DNA of 64,000 nucleotides, from the NCBI RefSeq assembly GCF_000725545.1, contig NZ_JNZP01000004.1, positions 186,001 through 250,000 of the forward strand. The letters are read 5' to 3'. The notes beneath the pieces were generated by a model. The model ran no database searches and had not been told where the DNA came from. It was given only the letters and a program-made list of their open reading frames with translations. This DNA comes from Streptomyces exfoliatus. Its GTDB lineage: Bacteria > Actinomycetota > Actinomycetes > Streptomycetales > Streptomycetaceae. Below are positions 6,712-15,170 of this stretch, in pieces. Numbering within the stretch: the stretch's first letter is position 1; each line of letters starts with the position of its first letter. A program made the translations under genes and the position numbers.

Positions 6712-9258
6712 GTGCCCGGTGAGAATCTGTCCCGCGACGAGGCCCAGGAGCGGGCCGCGCTGCTGTCCGTCGACGGGTACGAGGTCGTCCTCGACCTGCG
6801 GTCGGCGGTCGGCGACTCCGACGAGGCGGTGCGCACCTTCCGCTCGGAGACGACGATCCGCTTCCGTCGCACCGGCGACGGCACGAGCACCTTCGTGGAC
6901 CTGATCGCCCCCTCCGTGGACGCGGTCACCCTCAACGGGCGCTCCCTCGACCCGGCGGTCGTCTTCGACGGCTCCCGGATCGCGCTCGACGGCCTCGCCG
7001 ACGAGAACACGCTCGTGGTGGACGCGCGGTGCGCCTACAGCCGGACCGGCGAGGGCATGCACCGCTTCGTCGACCCGGAGGACGGCGAGGTCTACCTCTA
7101 CACGCAGTACGAGCCGGCCGACGCCCGACGGGTCTACGCCAACTTCGAGCAGCCCGACCTCAAGGCCCCGTACCGCTTCTCGGTGACCGCGCCCGAGGGC
7201 TGGACGGTCTGGTCGAACGGCGCGGGGCAGCAGGACGCCGAGGGGGTCTGGCGGTTCGCGGAGACGGCGCCGATCTCCACGTACATCACGTGTGTCGTGG
7301 CGGGCCCGTACCACTACGTGACCGACAGCTACACGCGCGGCGAGCTGGAGATCCCGCTCGGCGCGATGTGCCGGAAGTCGCTCGCGAAGCACTTCGACGC
7401 GGACGACGTCTTCCTGATCACCAAGCAGGGCTTCGACTTCTTCCACGACAACTTCGACTACCCGTACCCCTTCGGGAAGTACGACCAGGCCTTCGTCCCC
7501 GAGTACAACCTCGGCGCGATGGAGAACCCGGGCATGGTGACCTTCCGCGAGGAGTACATCTACCGGGGCAAGGTCACGCAGGCCGCGTACGAGGCCCGTG
7601 CCAACGTCATCCTGCACGAGATGGCGCACATGTGGTTCGGCGACCTGGTCACCATGGTGTGGTGGGACGACCTGTGGCTGAAGGAGTCCTTCGCGGACTT
7701 CATGGGCTCCTTCGTCAACGCCGAGGCGACCCGCTTCACCAACAGCTGGGTGACCTTCGCCAACAACCGCAAGTCCTGGGCGTACCGCGCCGACCAGCTG
7801 CCGTCCACCCACCCGATCACGGCCGACATCCGTGACCTGGAGGACGCCAAGCTCAACTTCGACGGCATCACGTACGCCAAGGGCGCGTCGGTGCTCAAGC
7901 AGCTCGTGGCGTACGCCGGACGGGACGCCTTCCTGGAGGGCTCGCGCCGCTACTTCAAGCGCCACGCCTACGGGAACACGCGGCTCGCCGACCTCCTGTC
8001 GATCCTGGAGGAGACCTCCGGCCGCGACATGAGGACCTGGGCGAAGTCCTGGCTCCAGACCTCCGGCGTGAACGCGCTGACCCCGGCCGTCACCTACGAC
8101 GCGGAGGGCCGGATCACCGAGCTCGCCGTCGTCCAGGAGGGCGACGAGCTGCGCCCGCACCGCGCCGCCGTCGGCCTCTACCGTCTTTCGGGCGGAGAAC
8201 TCGTCCGGTACGCGCGGGCCGAGGCCGACATCACCGGCACCCGGACGGTCATCACCGACCTGACCGGCCAGGACAAGCCCGACCTGGTCCTCGTCAACGA
8301 CGACGACCTCACCTACTGCAAGGTCCGCTTCGACGAGCGCTCGCTCGCCACCCTGCGGGCACACCTCGGCGACATCACCGACCCGCTCGCCCGCGCCCTG
8401 TGCTGGTCGGCGCTGTGGAACCTGACCCGCGACGGGCTGATGCCCGCCCGCGACTTCGTCGCCGTGGCGCTGGCCTTCGCGGGCCGCGAGACCGACATCG
8501 GCGTCCTGCAGATGGTGCACGCCTGGACGAAGTCCGCCGTCACCCTCTACGCGGCCCCCGAGTGGCGCGAACGGGGCGGTCGACTGCTCGCCGAGGGCGG
8601 CCTCCGTGAGCTGCGGGTGGCCGAGCCGGGCAGCGAGCACCAGCTGACGTGGGCGCGGTTCTTCGCGGCGACGGCCTCCACCGACGCCGACTTCCAGCTC
8701 CTGGAGGGGCTGCTCGACGGCACGGCGAAGATCGACGGGCTCGACGTCGACCAGGAGCTGCGCTGGGCGCTGCTCTCCCCCCTCGCCGTGCACGGGCGGG
8801 CCGACGAGGCGCGGATCGGCGAGGAGCTGGCCCTGGACGACACGGCGACGGGCAAGCGCCACCAGGTGCGCCTGCTGGCCTCGCGGCCCTCGGCCGCCGT
8901 CAAGGCGCAGGCCTGGGCGCAGGTCGTCGAGTCGGACACCCTGTCGAACGCACTGGTCGAGGCGACGATCGCGGGCTTCGTCCAGCCCTCGCAGCGTGAG
9001 CTGATCGCCCCGTACGCGGAGAAGTACTTCGCGGCGATCGAGCGGCTGTGGGCCGAGCGGTCCATCCAGATCGGCATGGACGTGGTCCGGGGCCTGTTCC
9101 CGGGGCTCCAGGACGACGAGGCGACGCTGACCGCGACGGACGCGTGGCTGTCGGCGCACGAGTCGGCGGCTCCGGCGCTGCGGCGGCTTGTCCTGGAGGC
9201 GCGGGACGACCTGGCGCGGGCGCTGCGCGCGCAGGCCTGCGACCGTCTGGCGGCGTAG
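6712..9258 (+). CDS. pepN: aminopeptidase N, M1 family (copy 1)
   Basis: Zinc aminopeptidase of the M1 family, 848 aa, cytoplasmic (no signal peptide). The exopeptidase motif GAMEN is followed by P rather than A. The zinc motif HEMAH (from about residue 302) is followed after 18 residues by the third ligand Glu in LWLKES. A C-terminal helical ERAP1-like domain completes the protein. The start is GTG 6712, with AAGGAG five bases upstream; the N-terminus (MPGENLSRDEAQERAALLSV) aligns with that of the second copy, which supports this choice. It is a paralog of the gene at 21307, about 12 kb away. Substitutions near the active site (VWWDD here, EWWND there) suggest different specificity. Confidence 0.94.
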   Translation: MPGENLSRDEAQERAALLSVDGYEVVLDLRSAVGDSDEAVRTFRSETTIRFRRTGDGTSTFVDLIAPSVDAVTLNGRSLDPAVVFDGSRIALDGLADENTLVVDARCAYSRTGEGMHRFVDPEDGEVYLYTQYEPADARRVYANFEQPDLKAPYRFSVTAPEGWTVWSNGAGQQDAEGVWRFAETAPISTYITCVVAGPYHYVTDSYTRGELEIPLGAMCRKSLAKHFDADDVFLITKQGFDFFHDNFDYPYPFGKYDQAFVPEYNLGAMENPGMVTFREEYIYRGKVTQAAYEARANVILHEMAHMWFGDLVTMVWWDDLWLKESFADFMGSFVNAEATRFTNSWVTFANNRKSWAYRADQLPSTHPITADIRDLEDAKLNFDGITYAKGASVLKQLVAYAGRDAFLEGSRRYFKRHAYGNTRLADLLSILEETSGRDMRTWAKSWLQTSGVNALTPAVTYDAEGRITELAVVQEGDELRPHRAAVGLYRLSGGELVRYARAEADITGTRTVITDLTGQDKPDLVLVNDDDLTYCKVRFDERSLATLRAHLGDITDPLARALCWSALWNLTRDGLMPARDFVAVALAFAGRETDIGVLQMVHAWTKSAVTLYAAPEWRERGGRLLAEGGLRELRVAEPGSEHQLTWARFFAATASTDADFQLLEGLLDGTAKIDGLDVDQELRWALLSPLAVHGRADEARIGEELALDDTATGKRHQVRLLASRPSAAVKAQAWAQVVESDTLSNALVEATIAGFVQPSQRELIAPYAEKYFAAIERLWAERSIQIGMDVVRGLFPGLQDDEATLTATDAWLSAHESAAPALRRLVLEARDDLARALRAQACDRLAA

Positions 9259-9262
9259 TTTT

Positions 9263-9304
9263 CCCACCGGTGGGGGTCGCGGGCTTCGGCGCGCGGCCCC
9301 CACC
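9263..9304 (+). terminator. terminator after pepN copy 1
   Basis: The palindrome CCCACCGGTGGG (9263-9274) is nested with a longer hairpin, arms GGTGGGGG (9269-9276) and CCCCCACC (9297-9304) around a GC-rich loop. A related GCGCGGCCCCNCACCGGC unit is then repeated downstream. Confidence 0.65.
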
Positions 9305-9357
9305 GGCGTGCGCGGCCCCCCACCGGCCTGGGTGGCCCTGGCGCGCGGCCCCTTTTC
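9291..9357. repeat. degenerate GC-rich direct repeats downstream of pepN
   Basis: The core GCGCGGCCCC occurs three times (from about 9291, 9310 and 9343), the first two followed by CACCGGC. Short, non-coding, and possibly expanded from the terminator arm. Confidence 0.5.
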
Positions 9358-9377
9358 GGCACTCGAACGCGCGTACT

Positions 9378-9436
9378 TTAGGGCAGGCTTGTCCCCAAAT
9401 GTCGACGAGCGTGTAACAGAGGTTAGGGCAGCCTTC
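9378..9436. promoter_or_regulatory. paired TTAGGGCAG direct repeats upstream of AbiEi-like gene
   Basis: TTAGGGCAG occurs at 9378 and again at 9423, 45 bp apart, both in the promoter region of the gene starting at 9457. The half-sites partly resemble the iron-regulator (DmdR) consensus TTAGGTTAG, but the palindromic second half is poor. Regulator assignment is weak. Confidence 0.3.
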
Positions 9437-9456
9437 GGGAGCGGAAGACCCCCGGC

Positions 9457-10470
9457 ATGAACCACAACACCCCCATCACCCGCCGCCCCGCCCCCCTCGC
9501 CTCCCGCATCGGCACCACGGGTCGCGCCGAACGTCTCGCCTCCGCCGAGCAGTTGAGGGCGCAGGGCGTTCCCGCCGCCGAGGTCGCCGCCCACTGCGGG
9601 CCCGGCGGCTGGCAGCAGCTGCTGCCCGGCGTCTTCCTGCTCCAGCCCGGACCCCCCACCAGCGAGGACCGGCTCCGCGCCGCGCTCCTGTACGCCCGCA
9701 GGACCGGGGCCGTCCCCACGCAGGGACCCGAGGCGATGATCACCGGGCTCGCCGCGCTGACCCTGCACCGCTTCTCCTCCGCTCCCCCGCTCACCGCCCT
9801 GGACCGGATCGACGTCCTGGTGCCGCGCACCCGGCGACTGCGGTCGACCGGCTGGGTGCGGATCGTGCGCGCCCCGGAGTCCCCCGAGCCCGTGGAGCTG
9901 ACGGACCTTCCCGTCGCCCCGGTCGCCCGCGCCCTCGCCGACGCGGTGTCGGGGCTCTCGGACGCCGAGACGGTACGCCGGCTGCTCACCGAGGCCGTCC
10001 GCGGCGGCCACTGCGAACCGGCGACGGTGGTACGCGAGTTGAGCCGGGCCCGGCTGCTGACCCGGCCGCACGTGGTGGACGCGGTGGACGCCCTCCTCGT
10101 CGAGGGACGAGCGCTCTCCGAGGAGCGCCTGTACGAGATGGTGCGGGAGTTCGGCCTGCCGGACCCGCTGTGGAACGTGGACCTGCGGCTGCCGGGCGGC
10201 CCGCACCTGGGCGGCGTGGACGCCTACTGGCCCGACCAGGCGGTCGCGGTCGAGCTGGACACCCGGGCGCCGCGGCAGGACGACGACGCGCTGTGGTCCG
10301 AGTACACCCGCAAGCGGGAGCACCTGGAGCGGCTCGGCATCACGGTCGTCCACCTCACCCCGCGCAAGCTGCGCGAGGCGAGGGACCAGCAGGCCACCGT
10401 GGTGCGTACGGCCCTGATGGCCTCGCCCGACCGGCAGCCCGCCGCGTACGTCGTCGTCCTGCCGCGGTGA
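9457..10470 (+). CDS. AbiEi-like winged-helix plus DUF559/Vsr-like domain protein
   Basis: Protein of 337 aa of a type common in actinobacteria. The N-terminal half resembles the AbiEi antitoxin/regulator winged helix (LRAQGVPAAEVAAHCGPGGW, then QQLLPGVFLL). The C-terminal third resembles DUF559 or Vsr-type restriction-endonuclease folds, with VDAYWPDQAVAVELD near residue 260 and a following K/R-rich helix and strand (YTRKREHLERLGITVVHLTP). This gives a plausible D...E-x-D acidic site, but the motif is not complete enough to claim nuclease activity. No AbiEii-type toxin partner is adjacent, so an antitoxin role is unsupported. It converges with the next gene across an 18-bp gap. Confidence 0.72.
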   Translation: MNHNTPITRRPAPLASRIGTTGRAERLASAEQLRAQGVPAAEVAAHCGPGGWQQLLPGVFLLQPGPPTSEDRLRAALLYARRTGAVPTQGPEAMITGLAALTLHRFSSAPPLTALDRIDVLVPRTRRLRSTGWVRIVRAPESPEPVELTDLPVAPVARALADAVSGLSDAETVRRLLTEAVRGGHCEPATVVRELSRARLLTRPHVVDAVDALLVEGRALSEERLYEMVREFGLPDPLWNVDLRLPGGPHLGGVDAYWPDQAVAVELDTRAPRQDDDALWSEYTRKREHLERLGITVVHLTPRKLREARDQQATVVRTALMASPDRQPAAYVVVLPR

Positions 10471-10488
10471 ACGGCCCTGGCCTGCCGG

Positions 10489-11721
10489 TCAGTTCATGGG
10501 GACCAGGCCGGACAGGGTCGCCGCGGGCCTCGCGGACTCCCCGGACTGCCCGGACTTCGCGGTGAGGCCCTTGGGGTCGGCGCCCTTCGGGGTCGTACCG
10601 CAGAACTCGGCGTCGATGACGCTCTGGGTGTCGCCCGTCCAGTCCGCGTTGAAGTTGGCGGCGAGGGTGTGCCGCCCGTCGCGGGTGGTGTACGCCTCCG
10701 AGATCGAACCGTGGATGCCGCCGCCGTGTCCCCAGATCTCCGTGCCGCAGCCCAGCTTCTGCCACGAGATCCCGAGGCCGTAACGGAACTGGGGGTAATC
10801 GGGGTTGACCGGCACGGTGGCGGTCAGCTCGCTCATCCCGGACTTCGGGAGCAGCCGGCCCTTCAGGAGGGCGCGGTAGAAGGTCTGGAGGTCCGCCGAG
10901 TCGGAGATCATCTCTCCCGCGGCGAGGGCGAGGGTGGGGTTGAGCTCGGTGACGTCGTGGACGGGGCCGCCCTGGGCGTAGAGGGTGGAGTACGCGCGGC
11001 TGCTGGGCTGCGGCACGGTCACCCGGGTACCGGGGACGCTGGTGGCGCGGAGCTTCAGCGGCTTGATGATCCGGTTCTCGACGGACTTCCCGTACGGGCG
11101 CCCGGTGACCTTCTCGATGACCATTCCGGCGAGGACGAAGTTGGTGTTGGAGTAGCTCCAGCCGGCGCCGGGGGCGAACTCCGGCTCATGGGCCATGGCG
11201 ACGCCGACGAGCTGCCCGGGGGTCCAGGTGTCGTAGCGGTGCTCCAGGAAGCCGGGGCCGAACACCTTCTCCTGGAAGGCAGGGTCGCCGGTGTAGCTGT
11301 ATATGCCGCTGGTGTGGTTGAGCAGCTGGCGGACGGTGATGTTCCGGCCGTCGTGGCCGTTGCCCCTGACCACGCCGGGCAGCCACTTCTCGACCTTGTC
11401 GTCGAGGTCGAGACGGCCCTCCGCCTGGAGCTGGAGGAGGACGGTGGCGGCGAAGGTCTTGGTGATGGATCCGACCCGGTAGCGGTCGTCGCCCCCGCGG
11501 TCGCCCGCGGTGCCGGTCCAGCGGTCGCCTCCGTCGCGGGCCTGGGCGACGGCGCCGGGCACGCCCGCGTCGACCGCGGCCTGCAGCGCCTGCTGGGTGG
11601 CCGTGTGGTCCCGCCGCTCCGGTGCCGGTGCCGCGAGGGCGGGAGTGACGAGCGCGGTGGCGGTGAGCCCCGCGACCAGGGCGGTGGCGAGGACGGTGCG
11701 GGTCGTGCGTACGGCTGACAT
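10489..11721 (-). CDS. secreted serine hydrolase (D-Ala-D-Ala carboxypeptidase / class C beta-lactamase fold)
   Basis: Exported penicillin-recognising-type hydrolase of 410 aa. A Sec signal peptide (residues 1 to about 30: basic MSAVRTTRTVL, a hydrophobic core, then ALAAPAPE) precedes the catalytic domain. All three family motifs are visible: SxxK as SITK near residue 87, YxN as YSN (GWSYSNTNFVLAG), and a HxG-type third motif in GHGGGIHG. The architecture is that of the Streptomyces R61-type DD-peptidase/esterase group. It probably acts on peptidoglycan stems or esters outside the membrane; antibiotic hydrolysis cannot be inferred. It is monocistronic, convergent with the AbiEi-like gene. The upstream region 11722-11840 shows no clear operator. 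Confidence 0.9.
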   Translation of the reverse strand: MSAVRTTRTVLATALVAGLTATALVTPALAAPAPERRDHTATQQALQAAVDAGVPGAVAQARDGGDRWTGTAGDRGGDDRYRVGSITKTFAATVLLQLQAEGRLDLDDKVEKWLPGVVRGNGHDGRNITVRQLLNHTSGIYSYTGDPAFQEKVFGPGFLEHRYDTWTPGQLVGVAMAHEPEFAPGAGWSYSNTNFVLAGMVIEKVTGRPYGKSVENRIIKPLKLRATSVPGTRVTVPQPSSRAYSTLYAQGGPVHDVTELNPTLALAAGEMISDSADLQTFYRALLKGRLLPKSGMSELTATVPVNPDYPQFRYGLGISWQKLGCGTEIWGHGGGIHGSISEAYTTRDGRHTLAANFNADWTGDTQSVIDAEFCGTTPKGADPKGLTAKSGQSGESARPAATLSGLVPMN

Positions 11722-11840
11722 GCGGGCTCCCCTGTGATCCTGCGGTGCGTGTTGCGGTCGGCGGGGAGGACCACGGGGCGGGCGGGACGGTTGAGCGGGG
11801 TTGCGGTGGTTGAGCGTCTTTCAGCCGTTCGGCAGCGGGG

Positions 11841-12308
11841 TCAGCCGTTGGTCGGATCGGCGAGCCGGGAGCGGCCGACCGGGGGCCGCTCGTGCCACAG
11901 GTCGAGGCCGATGTCGACGAGTTCGACCCGGGGCAGGGCGGGGACGGAGTCGAGCGGATGCCAGGCGGCGAGGTCCGTGGAGCCGCCGGTCTCGTTGCGC
12001 AGCGCACCCCCGGTGACCTGGGCTTCGTAGATGATCCGCAGGCCCTGGAAGTCGCCGGGGCCGCCGAGGCGGCGCAGCCAGCCGCGCCGGATGGAGTCGA
12101 TCCCGAGGAGGGCGGTGGGCTCGGTGAGGTAGCCGGTCTCCTCCTCCACCTCGCGGACGACGGTCTGCACGGGCTCCTCGCCGTGGTCCATGCCGCCGCC
12201 GGGCAGCGTCCACCGTTTGGTGCCGTCGCCCGCCACCCAGCGGGCGAGGAGCACCTCCCCGTCCCGTACGCACACGGCGTAGGCCGCCACCCGCAACTCC
12301 TGCTTCAT
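11841..12308 (-). CDS. NUDIX hydrolase
   Basis: Cytoplasmic NUDIX phosphohydrolase of 155 aa. The Nudix box fits G-x5-E-x7-R-E-U-x-E-E-x-G-U at GGMDHGEEPVQTVVREVEEE followed by TGY, around residues 37-60, providing the metal-binding glutamates. Substrate (nucleoside diphosphate derivative, dinucleotide or coenzyme) cannot be determined. The stop of the upstream HPP gene lies only 9 bp before this start (both on the minus strand), so the two are probably cotranscribed. Confidence 0.92.
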   Translation of the reverse strand: MKQELRVAAYAVCVRDGEVLLARWVAGDGTKRWTLPGGGMDHGEEPVQTVVREVEEETGYLTEPTALLGIDSIRRGWLRRLGGPGDFQGLRIIYEAQVTGGALRNETGGSTDLAAWHPLDSVPALPRVELVDIGLDLWHERPPVGRSRLADPTNG

Positions 12309-12317
12309 GAAAAGAGG

Positions 12318-12872
12318 TTAGAACCAGTAGACGGGATACGTCCGGCCCGAGGCGCGGGCGGAGCCGAGGCCGACGGCGACCAGGAGGAGGGAGGCGAGGG
12401 CGAGTAGGCCGAGAAACGACCAGAAGGGCGGGGACTGGAGGGCGACGATCACCGCGGTGGCGGCGGCGGGCGAGTGCGGGGTACGGGCCGACATCATCAC
12501 GCCGAGCGCGAGGCCGCCCGCGACGGCGGCGGCCCAGAGGCCGGGGCCCGCCACGAGGAGGACGGCGAACCCGGTGAGGGCGGAGAGCAGTTGGCCCCCG
12601 ACGACCGAGCGCGGCTGGGACAGCGGGAGGTCGGGGGCGCCCGCGACGAGCGCCATGCTCGCGGCGAGCGGCGGGATGAGCAGGGGCTGGTCGAGCACGG
12701 TGCCGACGGCGACCAGGAGCAGGAGGGCGGCGACGCTGCCCGCGGTGGAGGCGAGCAGGATCCGGGGCCGGGGGCGAGGGGGCGGGCCGGGGCGGGTGGG
12801 GGGAGGGGGGCCGGCAAGGGCGGGGGTGGCTTCGGGCAGGGAGGTGCCGGGGGCCGGGACGGTGGGCAGCAC
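12318..12872 (-). CDS. HPP family integral membrane protein
   Basis: Membrane protein of 184 aa. A Pro-rich cytoplasmic lead of about 36 residues is followed by four or five hydrophobic helices. The HPP-family signature is recognisable as PLLIPPLAASMALVAGAPDL followed by PLSQPRSVVGGQ, and SARTPHSPAAATAVIVAL corresponds to the conserved second block. HPP proteins have been linked to nitrite transport in plants and cyanobacteria; function in Streptomyces is unassigned. The start is GTG 12872 with GAGGA upstream. The gene sits between PNPOx-like and NUDIX genes in the same orientation. Confidence 0.82.
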   Translation of the reverse strand: MLPTVPAPGTSLPEATPALAGPPPPTRPGPPPRPRPRILLASTAGSVAALLLLVAVGTVLDQPLLIPPLAASMALVAGAPDLPLSQPRSVVGGQLLSALTGFAVLLVAGPGLWAAAVAGGLALGVMMSARTPHSPAAATAVIVALQSPPFWSFLGLLALASLLLVAVGLGSARASGRTYPVYWF

Positions 12873-12941
12873 GGGCGGTCCTCGGGGTTCGGTTCGGGCG
12901 GCGACAGGGCCGACGGCGGGGGCTGGGGTCGCGGTCGGCGG

Positions 12942-13823
12942 TCAGGCCTCGGGCGGGTTCGCCGGGGAGTACTCCGGGGGCGACCAGCGCAGGGGGCTGC
13001 CGGCCGGGGTCTCGACCGAGCGCTCGACGCGGAAGCGGGTGACGCGCTCTTCGGGGCCGTACTCCGTGTGCGCGAGGCCACTGAGCTGGAGGGTGGTTCC
13101 GGTCTCCCAGTCCACGAAGAGCAGGCCCGCGCGGCCGTCCTCCTCCAGGTTCCCCAGGGTCAGGAACATCGCGTTGCCGGGGTAGTCGCGCCAGCTGAGT
13201 TCCCGGGGCCCGTCGACGCGGACGAAGCCGGGGTTGCCGCCGCGATGGCCGACGTCGACGCCGTCGGGGGCCGCGGTGGCCACGAAGAAGGTGTCCGCGG
13301 CCTGGACCTGGCGTACCTGGGCGGGGGTGAGCGCCTCACCGTGCTGGACGGTTCCGGTCCCGGGGCGGTCGGGATCGGAGCCGTACCACTCCCGTTTCTG
13401 GAGGTACTTCGGGCAGTTGGAGAAGACCTGCTCGGCCTCGATGACGAATCCGCGTGCGCTGGGGCGGGCGGTGCCGTTGAGGCGCATGCGGCGGCGGGTC
13501 CGGGGGTCGAGGGCGAGGGTGCCGACGGGCGTGCCCTCGGGGGTGATCGCGTCGGCCAGCGGGTCGCGGGCGGGGACACCGCCCGCGACGGAGACGGTGT
13601 GCGGGCCGGTCGCGCGGATGAAACCGGGTGTGCCGGTGAGCAGGCTCGACCAGACGCGGCCCGCCCCGTCCGCCGCGCCGATCATCAGCATCGGCTGGAG
13701 CTCCAGGAAGGCGGCGGCGATGGGGCGGATGCCGGGGGTGATGGAGCGGCCCACGTGCTGGGCGACCTCGCGGACGCCGACGCGGTCCTGTACGGCGCGG
13801 GAGCCTTGGGTGTACGGGTCCAT
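12942..13823 (-). CDS. pyridoxamine 5'-phosphate oxidase-family (split-barrel flavin-binding) protein
   Basis: Predicted flavin- or cofactor-binding split beta-barrel protein of 293 aa. PNPOx-like elements include AFLELQPMLMIGAADGAGRVWSS-type strands near residue 40 and a second barrel around residues 180-260 (FFVATAAPDGVDVGHRGGNP, then NAMFLTLGNL and GLLFVDWETG). A central CPKYLQKREW segment is typical of this larger subgroup. The ATG at 13823 has GAGG nine bases upstream; an in-frame upstream start is rejected. Substrate is unknown; relatives reduce F420- or FMN-linked substrates. It lies downstream of the VOC gene and may be cotranscribed with it. Confidence 0.82.
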   Translation of the reverse strand: MDPYTQGSRAVQDRVGVREVAQHVGRSITPGIRPIAAAFLELQPMLMIGAADGAGRVWSSLLTGTPGFIRATGPHTVSVAGGVPARDPLADAITPEGTPVGTLALDPRTRRRMRLNGTARPSARGFVIEAEQVFSNCPKYLQKREWYGSDPDRPGTGTVQHGEALTPAQVRQVQAADTFFVATAAPDGVDVGHRGGNPGFVRVDGPRELSWRDYPGNAMFLTLGNLEEDGRAGLLFVDWETGTTLQLSGLAHTEYGPEERVTRFRVERSVETPAGSPLRWSPPEYSPANPPEA

Positions 13824-13903
13824 GGCGGGCCTCACTCGGGTGCGGGTTGGTCGTGGTGCGGGTCGGGCCCTGGCGCGGGAGGCGCGTTTCGGTTGTGCCC
13901 ACC

Positions 13904-13922
13904 CGTTCCGCCCTGCGGAACG
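13904..13922. terminator. short perfect hairpin between VOC and PNPOx genes
   Basis: CGTTCCGC (13904-13911), a 3-nt loop, and GCGGAACG (13915-13922). It lies just after the VOC gene stop on the minus strand. No T tract is visible, so it may be a weak terminator or an operator. Confidence 0.45.
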
Positions 13923-13944
13923 ATTGCCCACAACCTGGGTACCG

Positions 13945-14400
13945 CTAGAAGAAGCCGCAGGTCGGGGCCGATTCGCTCGGGGCTTCCGCGCCCTCCGCGC
14001 CCTTCGGGACCGAGATCTCCAGGCGGGTGCCGTCCGGGTCGTGGAAGAAGATGCCGCCGGAGGCCGCGCCTTCCCTGTGGGCCACGACGCCCTCGTACGC
14101 GAAGGAGGCGCCGCGGGCGGTGAGGGCGGCCTCGGCGGCGCGGACGTGGTCGAGGGACTCGGCCTCGAAGGCGAGGTGGTGGAGGCCGGCGCGGGTGGCG
14201 GCGTAGGTGTCGTCGGCCTGCTGCCAGAGGGTGAGGACCAGACGGCCGTGCTGGCCGAGGAAGGCGTAGCGGCTGTCCCCCTCCGCGCCCTCGCCGAGGG
14301 ACTCGAAGCCGAGGACCTCTCCGTAGAAGGCGAGGGAGCGGTCCAGGTCGGTGACGTTGAGGCCGACGTGGTGGGTGGTGAGTGTGCCGATCGCGGTCAT
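13945..14400 (-). CDS. VOC family (glyoxalase/dioxygenase-fold) protein
   Basis: Vicinal-oxygen-chelate fold protein of 151 aa, made of two beta-alpha-beta-beta-beta modules. Module one is HHVGLNVTDLDRSLAFYGEV and module two LHHLAFEAESLDHVRAAEAA. Candidate metal ligands are the His in HHVGLN, the His in LHHLAF and the Glu in the terminal strand FHDPDGTRLEISVP. The pattern fits a metal-dependent dioxygenase or glyoxalase-like enzyme. It is transcribed divergently from a CGNR zinc-finger gene across a palindromic region, suggesting that the CGNR protein controls it. Confidence 0.88.
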   Translation of the reverse strand: MTAIGTLTTHHVGLNVTDLDRSLAFYGEVLGFESLGEGAEGDSRYAFLGQHGRLVLTLWQQADDTYAATRAGLHHLAFEAESLDHVRAAEAALTARGASFAYEGVVAHREGAASGGIFFHDPDGTRLEISVPKGAEGAEAPSESAPTCGFF

Positions 14401-14439
14401 GGCGTAGCTCTCCCTGGGGGCGGCGGCCAGCCCCTCGGG

Positions 14440-14469
14440 CTAACCTCTTAATTCGACTTTAGAGGTTAG
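14440..14469. promoter_or_regulatory. palindromic operator between VOC and CGNR genes
   Basis: Inverted repeat with arms CTAACCTCT (14440-14448) and AGAGGTTAG (14461-14469) separated by 12 A/T-rich bases. Another half-site, GGGGTTAG, lies at about 14504-14511, just before the CGNR Shine-Dalgarno sequence. The placement midway between divergent genes suits an autoregulatory operator. Confidence 0.6.
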
Positions 14470-14531
14470 ACATGAGAGGCGTCAACCGCTCACGTACTCT
14501 TGAGGGGTTAGTTCATCGAGGAGGTTCCGCC

Positions 14532-15074
14532 ATGACCGCCACCGACCCACGGCCGCTCACCGGCGAGCCCGTCTCGCTCGACCTCCTCAACACCCGCTGG
14601 AACGAGGACGGCGGCCGCCAGGACCTGCTCACCGACGTCGACGGCCTCGCCGTCTGGCTCTCGGCCAACGGCCTGCAGCGGCGGTTCACGGCCGACGCCA
14701 CCACCCTGCGCCACACCCTCGCCGCCCGGGACGCGCTCGCCGCGCTCGTCGACCACCCCGGCGACCCCGCCGCCACCGCCCGCGTCGACACGGTCCTCGA
14801 CCACGGCCGCATCCGGGCCACGCTCACCGTGGAGGGACCCGGCGAACAGGTCGAGTTCGCCGACCCCGCCCGGGGCCCCGGCTGGACCGCCGCCCGCGAC
14901 TACCTCGACCTGCTCCGCACCGCGCCCGACCGCATCAGGGCCTGCGCCCACGAGGCGTGCATCCTGCACTTCTTCGACACCTCGCGGAACGGCACCCGCC
15001 GCTGGTGCTCGATGGCGGCCTGCGGCAACCGGGCCAAGGCCTCGCGCCACTACGCCCGCTCGAAGGACGCCTGA
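14532..15074 (+). CDS. CGNR zinc-finger (ABATE-type) transcriptional regulator
   Basis: Protein of 180 aa with an N-terminal ABATE-like stress-response domain and a C-terminal CGNR zinc finger. The finger is visible as CAHEACILHFFD near residue 137, followed by WCSMAACGNRAKASRHY; the four cysteines are in two C-x4-C pairs and the CGNR sequence itself is intact. The ATG at 14532 has GAGGAGG seven bases upstream; the in-frame ATG at 14472 is rejected because it overlaps the operator. Divergence from the VOC gene across a palindrome suggests local autoregulation. Confidence 0.88.
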   Translation: MTATDPRPLTGEPVSLDLLNTRWNEDGGRQDLLTDVDGLAVWLSANGLQRRFTADATTLRHTLAARDALAALVDHPGDPAATARVDTVLDHGRIRATLTVEGPGEQVEFADPARGPGWTAARDYLDLLRTAPDRIRACAHEACILHFFDTSRNGTRRWCSMAACGNRAKASRHYARSKDA

Positions 15075-15133
15075 AACCCTCCGGGCCCTCGAGCACCCCG
15101 TCCGATCGCCCCGTTTGAGGGTGATTAATCCCC

Positions 15134-15170
15134 GATGGCGCATCGTCCGCACTGGCGGATGTGCGCCATC
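15134..15170 (+). terminator. hairpin downstream of the CGNR gene
   Basis: Imperfect inverted repeat: arms beginning GATGGCGCA (15134) and ending TGCGCCATC (15170), with an inner GTCCGC/GCGGAT stem. No T run is visible. It lies about 60 bp after the CGNR stop and about 110 bp before the subtilase start. Confidence 0.5.

Noticed and set aside
9378..9436. DmdR iron boxes upstream of the AbiEi-like gene
   Set aside because: Only the left half-site resembles the iron-box consensus; the palindromic right half is largely missing and the downstream gene has no iron-related function. Kept only as an unexplained repeat pair.
5932..10353. Very long open frame (about 1470 codons) on the minus strand opposite pepN
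   Set aside because: Only its end (5932-6567) is the DsbA-like gene. The rest is the mirror of pepN and the AbiEi-like gene, caused by high G+C third positions; it shows no domain and is rich in Arg/Gly/Asp low-complexity sequence.
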